Shown here piece by piece: positions 21,910-33,274 of a stretch of DNA of 64,000 bases. The stretch is from contig JAMWFC010000009.1 in NCBI GenBank assembly GCA_027475525.1, positions 2,393,274-2,457,273 of the forward strand, read 5' to 3'. Source of the stretch: Macrolepiota albuminosa. Lineage: Eukaryota > Basidiomycota > Agaricomycetes > Agaricales > Agaricaceae. Each line of letters opens with the position of its first letter. Position 1 is the first letter of the stretch. Below the pieces are notes generated by a model. That model searched no databases and was not told the origin of the DNA. It was given only the letters and a program-made list of their open reading frames with translations. A program made the position numbers and the translations under genes.

Positions 21910-23969
21910 CTAACGCAAATCCACAATCTCTAGCGGGAGGTCCGACATTTGCACATGACCCTTATCCGCGTCCTGGAAATAGGAAATCAAACTTCAATCA
22001 CGGTCGTGAACTTGGTAGCTTACTGTATATATCGGTTTGTCAGGGTGCGGATGGAATGCCTCCTTTTCCTCGCATTTAAGCACGGTTTCGAGCCCAGGCG
22101 GGTCCGTAAGGCGGAATATACCAAAGCTTGTCAGTAAGAAGAGACTATTAGTGACAAGCGTGTGACAGGTAGCATAGACAACGTACTTGGGACTGGAATT
22201 CGGTGCGCAGACGACGGCGAAAGATTCGCGGAGCATACATTGAAATGCTGCATGTGTGTGGAGGTCAACAGAGGACATGAAACCTGTATTTGCCAAGCGT
22301 CAGCCCGGCCATCGAGAGGCCAAGTACGGAAACATGCAAGATTGAGAGGGGTGGGTGTGAATCTGCATCATCACCAGTTAGCGAGTATGTGTAAGACAAC
22401 AAAAGACTACCAACGTACCCAGCCAAGTGTGATGAGCTCCCTCTCCACCGTAAATTGCAACACCAGCTCCTCTTCGTCCATCGTACACGTATCGCTAGTC
22501 GCATGCTGCTTCGGAATCAACAACGTCGTCACCGCATACTTGTGTCCTCGATCACGGCCGAGTAGAAGACCGCATGTTTCCAAGTTCTTGCTCGTGTTCG
22601 CCAGAGCGATAGTGATGAACCGAGAGAGGCATTCACGAGGGACATTTACTTGGCGAAGACCTTCCTTCGTTCGAGGTGCCTCAGTCATCTTTTGTGATTT
22701 TAATTGGTTCGGCGGTGGCTGCAGTTTAGGCAGGGGAGGAGCAGGACGAGATGGTCCGGGATACGCGGGTTGATGAGTCGCTGGTGGAAGCGTTGGTACT
22801 GGTTCCGAATAAGACGTTCTAGGGGACGGCGAAGGATTAGGGACAGTGATTGAAGAAAGTCGGAAACTGTTGTCAATGGCGGGCTGATATCCTTGGTGCT
22901 GCTGGTGCGGCGTCATGATCTGAGGATATTGGATACGCGCCTCGGCTGGCGGTAGGGAGGCGGTGGTGATAGGTGACGGGTAAGAGATCGAGCCGCTGCG
23001 GACAAGGATAAGCTAGAACAAGGTCATTGATTGGAATCACGTACCCCCTAGCAGGAGGTCGAGATGGATATTCGATGGATCCAACGCGGCGACGAGGATA
23101 GTCTGAGGCCGTCACGTCTCCCTCGTACAACGGAGCCATCGTGACGCCAGGGTTATTAGCTGATATGGTCTGTCGAACAGTCCGTGCAGCGTCGTCTGCC
23201 TCCTGCTGCCTCTGTGCAATCTCCTTCTCCTTCCTCATCTGCTCCTTCCTCTTTCGAATCTCCTCCTCGCGCTGGCGCATCTCCTCTTGCTGCCGAAGGT
23301 GGCGAGCTCGTTCCTCCTCCTGTTGCCTCAGCATCCTCTCCCGCGCCTCGTCCTCTTTTTGCCTTTGTCGCCTGGTTCGTTCCTCGTCCCCGGCAGCAGC
23401 GGCTTTCTGGGCCGCGTGTAAGGCCGCAGTCCTACGGAGTTCAGCATCCGGCCTGCCCTCAAGGTTCAATTGCTGCATGGCCCTGACATTACGCCTGTGC
23501 TCCTCGGCGCTTGGAAGCACCTGCGTCTCCCCAAAGCGGACTTCGGACCTGGACGTTCTTCCCTGGTGAGCATTATCCCAGTCTACGACGCGTTGCATGA
23601 GGATCGGTTTGATCTCTGTCATCCGTTCCATCATGTTATTTCCATTCTTCAAGGATTTCTCGTGAATGGCGTGTCGTCTGACCAGATGAGTGAATCACTC
23701 ACTCGGTCGAGATTATGTCTCTGATCGTCGGTCAAAAGGGTCGTAAAGTCTCGATGACGAGGTAGATATTCCTTAACGAGTGTTGCAGCTTTGGCAAACT
23801 TGATGTATGCAGTTTCAAGGTCGCCATCAGCATAGCATACTTGAGCATCCCTTCGGAGTTTGTCTGCCATCCGCACATAGGGTTTGAGTTCTTTTGAGGC
23901 ATCCCAGAGATTATCAAGCGCGATGCTCGCAAGCTGTGCTATAGTAGGAGGCCGGGCATCGTTGCTCAT
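21910..23969 (-). CDS. AMSH/STAMBP-like JAMM deubiquitinase
   Basis: Zinc metalloprotease expected to cut Lys63-linked ubiquitin chains on endosomes with ESCRT. Seven exons give 577 aa: 23703-23969, 23045-23646, 22419-22995, 22338-22362, 22187-22283, 22024-22126, 21910-21972. Residues about 1-90 are a USP8-dimerisation/MIT-like domain (MSNDARPPTIAQLASIALDN). About 130-240 is a long Arg/Glu coiled coil, then a Pro-rich linker, then the MPN+ domain with [30 protein letters not shown] (all JAMM His, Ser and Asp residues present) and the AMSH ending GHVQMSDLPLEIVDLR. The HTHP exon is just 25 nt, and the intron after it (22284-22337) keeps frame only with a GC donor (GCATGT). An upstream in-frame extension exists to 24131, but MSND fits the family start. 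Confidence 0.92.
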
Positions 23970-24781
23970 GGTTTTGTCGTGGTTGAGTGCAAGAGCAGAT
24001 CTCGCCGGCCGTGAGCAAGAGAAATCGTCCGCGTGACTTGATCCAGTGGACCACACGACCATCCGTTCTCGGTGACCACTCTTATTCCTTATGATACATG
24101 AAAGCAGGAATGTCTGGTAGCCTCCGTCCATAGCTAATGCGATGTGTAAGTTATATGTCTCTTATACTACGCACTGCATATGTCACTGCGGAGCTGCTTC
24201 TAATTAATTCTGATAGAAGTAATATGAACATTCGCTCTTTCTCCGATCACTGGCACTGCCCATAAGGATACAAGGACTAGATATGGATTGCGATGCTGCT
24301 TAGATGTCGCCATGGTTCGATGTCATCTGTCTGTTTACTTTTTCGCCTTGAAGACCTTGCCAAATCGTTGGGTTTACCTCGGGTTCATAGACCTTATGCA
24401 CCACCAATCAAGGCAGCATGTCTGACGTGCACAATTCCACAAAAAAGTATCTTTCGAGAACTCTCATTCGACACGTGAAGTCCAGATAGGAACTTTATTC
24501 GCCCGACAACTTGAAAGCAGGCTTAAACTACCCCCAAGTTTACCGTAATCGGAGCAGTTAGGACGGTTTGGCGTGCGCACCTGGCAGACTAACTGTTTAC
24601 TAGAAGTAGAGTAATTGAGAGATCTCGAATTCAGTCTCGATCCGCTTCCTGCGTTACGTATCTTGACGGCTGCTACATTTGACCGGTCATCCGTAAGATA
24701 AGCTCTTAAATACACATGCAAGCTCAGCACCCTACGAACCAGACCTTCTTTGCCAACAGTTCTCCAACTTGACCCGGGCAA
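23970..24781. promoter_or_regulatory. Shared upstream region of divergent AMSH-like and P450 genes
   Basis: The two genes start in opposite directions 812 bases apart, so this stretch must hold both promoters. No specific binding site could be assigned. The frame upstream of the AMSH start stays open to 24131, which is probably chance or a 5' leader. Confidence 0.5.
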
Positions 24782-27045
24782 ATGTTGAATCAAAGTGTCC
24801 AATCGGGCGCCATAGACATCAGTATATTTCTCATCTTGCTTGGAATCGCCTATCTTTGGCGTGCCAATCTCAAATCCGGGCGTCGATTGCCGCCAGGCCC
24901 TAGTGGACTACCACTCCTTGGAAACGTTCTGCAAATTCCTACTGAAGTAAGTTTCCTATCGCTATTTTTGTCTGATACTAAATCGATGATGTTTATTAGC
25001 ACTCGGCAACGTACCTCCGGCATGTCATTGAAGAGTATGGAAACCTTGTGTCTTTGAAAATAGCAGGATTTGTTATAATATCTTCTACCTCTCCTTTATC
25101 TTTGCTCAACGTGTGTTTCTCTTAGACTGTAATCCTGATCGGGGATATGAAAACCGCCAAGGAGGTGCTCGAAAAACGCTCAGTTAAGCATTCATCACGC
25201 CCAATGCTGCCATATTTCGTCAGTATTTGCTTAACTAATACCTAACAACCTAAAATGATCGTTCCAAACTTCAGCGTAAACATGTTGATCCTGAAAATTA
25301 TCTTTGGGCTTTCAGCGATGAATGCGAATCCCATAGTCTTGGACGAAAACTAACGGCCGGAGTCATGTCACTTGTGCGAGCAGGGAAGACGGAGCCACTA
25401 CAAGAACACGAGGCAGCCCTTAACGTTCAACATTTGCTTGACGATGGTGGCAAGGATTGGTTTAACCATATTAAGCGGTACGTTTTCCCTTTTTTCTTGT
25501 GAAAGAGGCAGACGTCAATTATATCACATTGAATAGAGTAGCGTCAAGTACCGTTCTAACAGTATCGTTTGGTCTGCACTGTCCAACCGGTTGCGAGCCA
25601 GAGCTGAAGGAATTCTATGGTGTAAGGTTCAGGTGTTCGATTGCCATGACATGAATTTACCCCACGAGATAGCTCCTTCCCGAGGAAGCTTACCTTGTTA
25701 CCCCGACTGCCAGTATCACTAATATCTTTCCCTTTCTGGATTTTATACCTTGGCAGATGCCATGGCGGACCCGTGCACAGTCGTTTCGGAGGCAAAGTGA
25801 CGCTTTGTATGACAAACTGATCCAGGATGCTGTGACAGGCGACGCATCCGAAATGAACACGTAGGTCTCGTGCTGTAAAAAAATTGAATGATTATCAGTG
25901 AAATTTACTTCACAGATGGGCCGCCTTTTTCGCAAAAGAAGGAGGAGATCAAGGCCGCCTGGTGAGACAGTTTACTTCGGTAAGAACATTCGCATGCCTT
26001 CGAACACATCAATTAAGATTGTTTTGCAGGCAGCTATTGAAACAGTGAGGACTTTTCGTACATTTCACAATTCTATTCACAATCCAAGCTAGACTACAAT
26101 ATCTCTGCACACTTTTGTGCTTGCCTGCATCCTTTATCCAGACTGGATTGCTAAAGCTCAAAGAGAAATTGATAATGTCGTAGGGCTTGACCGCTTGCCG
26201 ACTTTCAAGGACCGCCCTTTCTTACCATATGTGGAAGCTGTTGTTCGAGGTATGTTCCGTGGCTTTTGTTGTTCAATCTGGAAATAACGTTTTCTTACAT
26301 AGAAACTCTCAGATGGCGCCCTTCAGGCACGATCCATGGTTATCAACCAGATATCAAACTTAATATGAAATTGTAGTTCGATTTGGCATACCCCACAGAT
26401 CCATTGCAGATGACGTGATTGAATACCAGGGTGGAGAGTATTTCATTCCAAAGGACAGTGTCATAATTGCTGTTACATGGTGAACAAGCTTATCTGGTCA
26501 TAAGTCGTATCTCAAACTGATTTCAATAGGGCAATTGAGCATGACCAATCAAGATTCAAGGAACATGACCGCTTTATTCCAGACCGGTTCCTCGATTCAG
26601 AGGGAAAACTTGAACGAAGTTATGAAACCAGTGCCTTCGGATTTGGTCGACGAGGTTGGTACCATTGCGATTTCATATATCCTTCAAGTTCCTAATCCTG
26701 TGTTAGTATGTCCAGGCATTCCATTTGCAGAGCGAACTCTATGGATAAATATAGCCGCAATGCTCTGGACTTTTGACATCTGCCCATCTAAGGAAGTTGA
26801 TCCAAGGACTGGTTTATTGTTTCAATATGATGACAGCGATGCAGCCTTCAATGGAGATGTTTGTGGCCATCCTTCCTAGTACAACTAATACTGACTAGCT
26901 TACTTACCAGCTCACAAACTCACCTCTGAAGTTTCCTGCTGTTTTCAAGCCTCGATCCCCACAGCGAGTAGAGGTGGCAAGGAGGGAATGGTCTGAATGT
27001 GAAAAGGATTTAACGTTACTGATGCCTGTCCCCAAAGACAATTAG
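24782..27045 (+). CDS. Cytochrome P450 monooxygenase (microsomal)
   Basis: Fourteen exons close to 526 aa: 24782-24946, 25000-25071, 25126-25218, 25275-25477, 25537-25621, 25673-25860, 25916-25979, 26030-26044, 26093-26249, 26303-26326, 26377-26479, 26530-26654, 26707-26858, 26911-27045. An N-terminal anchor (ISIFLILLGIAYLW) is followed by the hinge RRLPPGPSGLPLLGN. The I-helix threonine motif AAIET/TT is formed by a 15-nt exon, ETLRWRPS is the ExxR helix, and FGFGRR/VCPGIPFAE is the haem-binding loop with its Cys, split by an intron. Intron 26327-26376 needs a GC donor (GCACGA); the only GT alternative leaves a 38-nt intron and four extra residues. It is an ER enzyme oxidising an unknown substrate, and a candidate oxidase for the terpene made by the synthase 8.7 kb upstream. 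Confidence 0.93.
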
Positions 27046-28332
27046 ATTGGTTTGTAAGGATACAGTCGCGATATTTTCCCAGGCTTTTATACTTCAACTA
27101 ATATCGATTATACAATACCAACCGATACTGGAGAAGACCAATGGAATGTCTTGCCGTGAGTAACAAGAGTGATGTACTCAAGCTTCGTGTCAGTATGCTA
27201 GATGACAAGTGGATGCTGCTAGTTGATTCGAACGAACTCAGATTACTTACAACTTGAATCCTGAAGCAAGTATTTTACGCCTATTTTGTAAGAGGGAATG
27301 CTGAGTGGGACGTAAAATTAACGTTGGCATTCATGTGGATCAGAGCAAGTATAACATTAATACCTGAAGACAGACAATTAAGAGAGAATTGAAGGCTTCA
27401 CTGTGAAAAAGCCTGCTAGGAATATAAATGTACCGTATGATACGTTTTATGGACTGCAGAGGAAAGTTGGCAAACCCACTGGTTACTGTTCCTTTCGGCC
27501 TGCATGATCTGACTGATTTTTCACATTGGTCGAAGAGATCACCGGATCAATAAGCTCAGACTGTTGCTTGACAAGCGTAAAAGACGAAGAATGGGAAGCA
27601 TAGGAATGTGTAACTCAAAGAGTAATGGCCGACGTATCGTATCTTCAATCTACAGGACTTTCTTTGGTCATGGACAAATGTTACCGCACGTTCAAAGGAA
27701 GAAGAGGGCTGCGTGAACTTGACCATTGTTGAACCTTAAGCTTGAAAGCTTGAACCTCAAGTGGAGAGCAAGAAGGGAATTGGCGAATGGAGATTGATTT
27801 ATCAAAATTAGAGCACTGTAAATACCAGCAGGCTGAGGAGGGCAGAATTTAGGCTGCCTACTAGTGCCCAATTACAGTCAATTACACTTACCCACTCGTG
27901 ATAGTAGCACACGGCGCCAGAGTCTACTAGAAAGTGAGACAGTCCTTGACATGAATTTCTAGGAAGACTTGAAACCTCATGAAGGCTCACCACAAATCCA
28001 TCCATTGAAGGTGTAGAAACCAGATTGGTAGCGAACGCCAATCAATCACATATTCAACTTTCTACAAAAGTGAGTTTGAGCAGCTGATGAGATGATATAG
28101 TGACCGACGCTGTTAACAAGTTCCCTGCCCTTTCTGTATCGTTGAGCTCAGGGTTATGATTCTTTGCATTCATACATTTGTGTCCGAATTGCAAAGCTTG
28201 ATTCTGAACCATTGGGTTTTCATACTACTGGAGAGATTCGGATGGAGCACGTGTGAACTTGGGACTCGGCCATGTTCATCAACAATTGCCTCATGGCAGT
28301 GCATCAGTTTTTCCTTTACTGCTTGCACTCAA
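27046..28332. other. Intergenic, no secure gene
   Basis: A minus-strand open stretch at 27808-28041 contains LSHFLVDSGAVCYYHEW, which recalls the DSGA box of Copia proteases, but it is too short and isolated to call. Confidence 0.35.
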
Positions 28333-30239
28333 ATGAACGAGTTGGAGTAAGTTTTTCTTTTTCTCTTTAATTCTTGTTATAACTAACATTAACTAGCCCA
28401 TGGTACTTGACTGGTAAGAGCGTCCAACACTCACCCAAATCTCTGATCATGTCTTCTAGTGGTACGTGCCCAAGGAATGCGCCTGATGCGCCCTGAAAGA
28501 TCATGGCGACCTATCATCACTGTCCAAGTCGATGAGCATCATGCCACGAGACTGTAATGGGCGTTGATGGACAGAACCCAAATCTCAAGGAACATTTCGA
28601 GTTGTACGTCTAAACTTGTTGGAAACAATTATTTTTACTGATTGTCTCCAGGGACAATGTTCACAGCACATCACGGGTCGATATCTGTGTCTGGCACCTT
28701 CCCCAGAGAAAGAAAAAGGCCAAAAAACGCACGCTCGTAGCGTCAGCATCTCATACTCTCGGTGAACTCGTACGATTGCAAGATAGGGAACACAGAAAAG
28801 GTGAGTTCTTAAAGCTCTACTTACCTTTCATCTAAGACTTACCTATATTTTTTTTGATCCCGAAGCGGTCGAACTTAGACTACAATGTAAGTCTGCTATG
28901 AAACGCACTGTCTCCAGTCGAGGGAGACCACAAAACGGCGCAACTCTACTTATCAAGATACGTTTGCCCCCTCGTGTGAAACAACAAATGTTTGAATCAG
29001 AATCGGTGGATGACAGTTGGGAGGTTGCTTCGTTGAGTTCAGACACCAAACCTTGTGGGCCTCAAAAGTTTTTTTCCAAAAGAGCAGCCCAAACTAATGT
29101 TCTACAGCTACACAGGTCTCTGGACCGCCTTCAATTCCCCCATCACCAACAGACAATACATGGCCAGGCCCAAATGGACCTTTGACTAATGCCCGTCATC
29201 TCCGGCGCCGACGAGGCTACCACATCCACTCAGAGGATGAAAGTTCCGCTTATGACGATGATGACGACTATGCCTCAAAACCCCCTGTATTCTCCGACGG
29301 TGACGAAGATGGCTACTTTGAAGATGATTCCTTCACTGGACCCATTGTCCCATCAGCTCCACACCTGCAGACGTGGGTCCAAGCAATATGGCCTTCGCTG
29401 CTGCCGCAATACACGGAGAGGATTGAGGTTCCGCCAGATATGACACTGGTTGAGACTTTTTTGACCTCTTTCACGATATATCATGAATTGAAGAACGCAA
29501 GGACAGACTCGCAGTTTGAGGAGGTGTTCACGAGACTGCAAACGGAGTGGACTTACGTCGGAGGTCTGGTAACTTGCTTCAACATTGTCCTTGTGCCTTT
29601 CTCTCATATATCTAATATTACAGCTTGTAGCCCTAGCCGCGTACGCACTTTTTGTTGCCATAAACCTTCCTATCACTAACACATACAACAGTGTGAACAC
29701 TGCAGTATTCGCAATTGGCCCTGATGCAGTATTCGATGTTCAATCGTATGCGCGCAGTGCGAATGCAGCAAGCAGCGTGTGCTCTGGCCTTGGCATTGTG
29801 TGTGATGCATGGTTCCTTCTCCGTTACAACTGGGCTCCTCTTTCTACCTTCATTGTACGTTCCATTACAGCTCTCCATTGCCACTCTGTAATCTACCACA
29901 CAGACCCGCGCACGTGATATCTATTCGACATACATGTTTTTCTCCCTCTCTGCGCGTGTTCCTGCACTCTGCCTCTTCCTTTCTGCTCTTGCGCTCATGC
30001 TATTTATGGCTCTCGTTGCGTTTTCGATGTGGCCTGCTGGGGTGCTGATCATGTGTTTCATTGTGGGCATTTTGATGGCATTGCAATTTCTTGTGTTTGG
30101 TGCGGTATGGCTTGGGGCGTGCGTTCGGAGGTGGGCGAGTGCGGTGGGCAGGGCAGTCAAGGGGGCGGTGGGAGTAGGGGATGGGAGTGCTGCTGAGACG
30201 AGTTGTGCGAAAGAGACAGGGAAGAAGATCAGTGGGTAG
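28333..30239 (+). CDS. C2-domain protein with C-terminal membrane segments (possible frameshift)
   Basis: The start is built from tiny exons 28333-28346 and 28397-28413 into exon 3 at 28460 (MNELDPWYLT/VVRAQGMRLMRP). The C2-like region continues TVQVDEHHAT ... GVDGQNPNLKEHFEL/DNVHSTSRVDICVWHLP, with a Lys-rich insert. A Ser/Thr/Pro linker, an acidic stretch (DESSAYDDDDDY) and a helical part follow. Then come hydrophobic segments LVALAAYALFVAINLP and, after ITRARDIYSTYMFF, two or three more up to 30239. Between HHAT and GVDGQN (about 28550-28560) the frame shifts by one base with no usable intron: one nucleotide seems missing. That is either a sequencing error or a recent loss of function. It probably binds membrane lipid; the real role is unknown. 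Everything else is well kept. Confidence 0.7.
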
Positions 30240-31335
30240 TCCTGTTTTATTGGATGACGGACCAGCTGGACTGTAAATCTATGTGAGTGTTTGGAAAGTG
30301 CATCAGAAGACAAGTTTTGTCATCTCTTCGAAATAGCTGTAACATTATATTTTCATTGTTGATCTTATTACGGGCCCCGTACTAGTTGGAGGTGACCTTC
30401 TAACGCATCCATATGAACACAATTCCACAATTAACACCTTCAGTGCAGGATGGTCATTTGGCGGTGTGGTCGCATATGAAGTTAAACTTCCCGTGTAGAA
30501 TAACCGATTAATTTATAGACCAAATCTGAATGGACATATCCCCATATCCGACTCTGTAGTCGACGCAGTACTCAATGCGGACGGTCAAAGAACCACTTCT
30601 GACGTTTGAAGGCTAGTGAGGGCACAGTTCTCAATGAATTCATAATTGCTTGACAATTACAAGCCTGGTTCATTTTTGTTCAATTCCCCGCGTTTAATCA
30701 TGCTCCGCTCGATAGAATAGTTAATCCACTTCATGGTTAAGTCCCTTCTTATTGTACCCGGCCCGAGACAGCTAATATCGGGTGGCAGGAGGAACTGTGT
30801 GAATATCCTTGACATGTCCGGCTATCACTTTGAACCTTTCCACCTCAATAACGTATATACTTGGATTTACTGCTATGAGCCACTAGATCTGAAGACGTTG
30901 ATATATTGAACCTGCGTCCCTCCGAATTTCACAAGCATGCACTCGTCTAGAGCATGATGATTGGAAATTCCTCCAGGATATCCAGGATAGTAAGAGCCAA
31001 CTTTGCTAATATTTCTATTTTCATTTTACTTTGTCATGTTACTATATGAGGCACAACTGTCATTTTTGTTTTTGAAGAACTCATACTCCTAATCTTCACA
31101 TGTTGAAAAAGTTAGAGAAGATAATGTACACTAACTAAACCTTCCACTAAGTAATAGATAGAATACGAGGTCCTAGTCGATCCATGTGGGCTCAACTTTC
31201 AAGTTCGCCTTGGGGGTATACCTTTTTTTGTGACCTGGTGCAGGCTGGGCCTGCATACGAATCTGTACGGTACGATGTACTTTCACACCGTTAGTGTGTT
31301 GCTTGGGTATGATCCGAGGGGTAGCCATATTCGAT
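30240..31335. other. Intergenic between convergent genes
   Basis: AT-richer sequence with no coding motif on either strand. Confidence 0.45.
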
Positions 31336-33274
31336 CTAGATCAGGCAGTCAGTTGCCAATAGACCGAAGTTACGGAGAGCACCATACTTGAAAGTGCTGA
31401 CCCATTTATTATTCCCCTTTTGATATCGCAAGTGGAGCGGGAGGATCTCAAGAACCCACCAGCTTCGCTTCAGCTGTAGCTGATCATATATCGGCGATAG
31501 CGCATCTTTCAGGTCCTCGAGCTCTTCGTCAATCACCAAGTGGTCATTCGTGGTGATAGTCACAGTGGGCGTAGCGTTAGCCTTGCGCTTCCAGCGAGCG
31601 AGGACACGCTTGATCACTCCGTCATGCGTGGCCTTTTCAATGAACGCTGTAGAAATGTCGAGACGTGGTGCTGGTCGAGGAAGGACAACGGGATATAATG
31701 TAGCAGGGTCCAGGCCAATGGTGCGGAGCGCATCAGTGTTGAACAAAATACCAGTGTCTGCCTTGAAGCATTCGCGTACCATCCAGCGAAGGGATATGCG
31801 TGCCAAAGAATGAGGCGTCTTATTTGTAACGGATCCTCCACCGACATCTAGCGGAATGAGTGAATACCAGTTATCATTGCAAGAATGATGGAGGGAACAC
31901 ACCGCAATGACATCCCTGATACGAATGGAAAAAAAATTAGCCATATGCCTTTTCTATATTGAGATTAAGGCCTACTGCAAACCAGACCTCTTGTATATCT
32001 GTTTTTTGACTTTCCTCGCTGACAGAATACATTCTTTCATAATGATCGAGCCTTCGATCTGTATCTGATACGTTCCATTCATTTCTGAGATCATTGTCAT
32101 GTTGTCGACTGGGGGACTCGTGTTTCTCATCGAGGTCTGGCGTCGGTATGCGGACGGTGCGCACACCATAGGCCTGCTCAGCACCTGTCGGACGATTCCA
32201 AAGGTTAGCTTTGAACTTTGCACGACGTTCATCTAAGGCAATAGCATGACGGAAGGTCTTGACCATGCTATTAGACATTGTAAAGGGAAGTCGCTTGGGG
32301 ATGAGGCCGACGGAGTCGACGGTATCCCTCCAAAACTCTATAAGATGTGACGATTGGTGAAAGTTCATACCACATACCAAACACCAAGGAATTCAATCGG
32401 CACTGAGGATGCGAATGCGAGCTTGAAAGCGTTTGATTGTTCCCAGCCGACATCGTCTGTTCTTGTGTACATTTTGTATGCGAATGGCACTTGCTGATGA
32501 TTGTCAGCAGGGAGCAAGCCGACCTTGTGGATCATTCCTGCAAGGCTGTTGATAGTCAAGCAACCATTTACAGCTTGTCGCATGTTACTAACCTCCGAGC
32601 TGTGTATGCGCCACGTGAAAAACCTGATGAATAGACATAGCATCAAGACATGTTGCGCTTGTAATCATCATGGCTGCGAATGGACAAACCGAAAATACAT
32701 ATTCTATCTCCTTCGCGATCTGGGGAAATATTGCCACATAGAACAATGTACTTGGAGAGTCATGCTTACAGTTTTGCATGAGGAATTCATAACCGCCTGG
32801 GAAATGTTGGTCAGGTGTCATACGCAGGGTAAAACGCTTCGCGTACTCATCACATGGTCCTTAAGGTTCCATGCAAACATTGCATCAAGAATCTAGTAAA
32901 TGCAAACTTGGACCATTGAATAAAATGCGAACGATATTGTACAGACTTTGGAAAACTTGACAAACAAGGGAGTTGCGACTTTTGGGGATACATAGGTACC
33001 GATACCAGCCTAAGTATTGCGAATTAGTTATCACTCCTTGACCGCTATGCAAGACGAAGAAAGATCATCGCACTTGATAGTAAACCATCTGCTTATATCG
33101 ATCATTTTTCTTCAACAGCGAGACAAGCTGGACGATATTTGAGTTGTCCGCGTCAAACTGGTCTCCGGTGCCGTCGAAGCACAGGACAAGAGTACGGTGA
33201 TCGTGATTGGGAGGTATCACTGGAGGTAACTTGTTTGTATTCCTCAAAACCTTCTCTGGTGGTACACCGGCCAT
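31336..33274 (-). CDS. DUF2235 (Tle1-like alpha/beta-hydrolase) protein
   Basis: Starts MAGVPPEKVLRNTNKLPPVI, then TLVLCFDGTGDQFDADNSN, the DUF2235 signature. Successive exons give YYQ/AGIGTYVSPKVATP, GYEFLMQN, RICIFG/FSRGAYTARS/LAGMIHKVGLLP, VW/DTVDSVGLIPKRLPF and EVWFA/GCHC/DVGGG. GFSRG is the nucleophile elbow (G-x-S-x-G), and the Asp of CDVGGG would be part of the triad. The family includes bacterial type VI phospholipase effectors (Tle1) and many uncharacterised fungal proteins, so a lipid esterase role is plausible. Introns lie about 33065-33025, 32960-32895, 32840-32795, 32775-32626 and onward. The C-terminus (after KGNNKWVSTFKYG) ends at ATDCLI, shorter than I would expect for the family, so the last exon is uncertain. 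Confidence 0.82.

Noticed and set aside
23141..23569. Cys/Ser-rich plus-strand protein opposite the AMSH coiled coil
   Set aside because: It is the antisense shadow of the Arg/Glu-rich coiled-coil codons.
26327..26376. P450 intron with GT donor at 26339
   Set aside because: It would leave a 38-nt intron and insert GTIH before VRFGIPH; the GC donor gives a normal 50-nt intron and family spacing.
27808..28041. Copia protease remnant (LVDSGA)
   Set aside because: A single short motif without neighbouring gag or integrase sequence; too weak to annotate.
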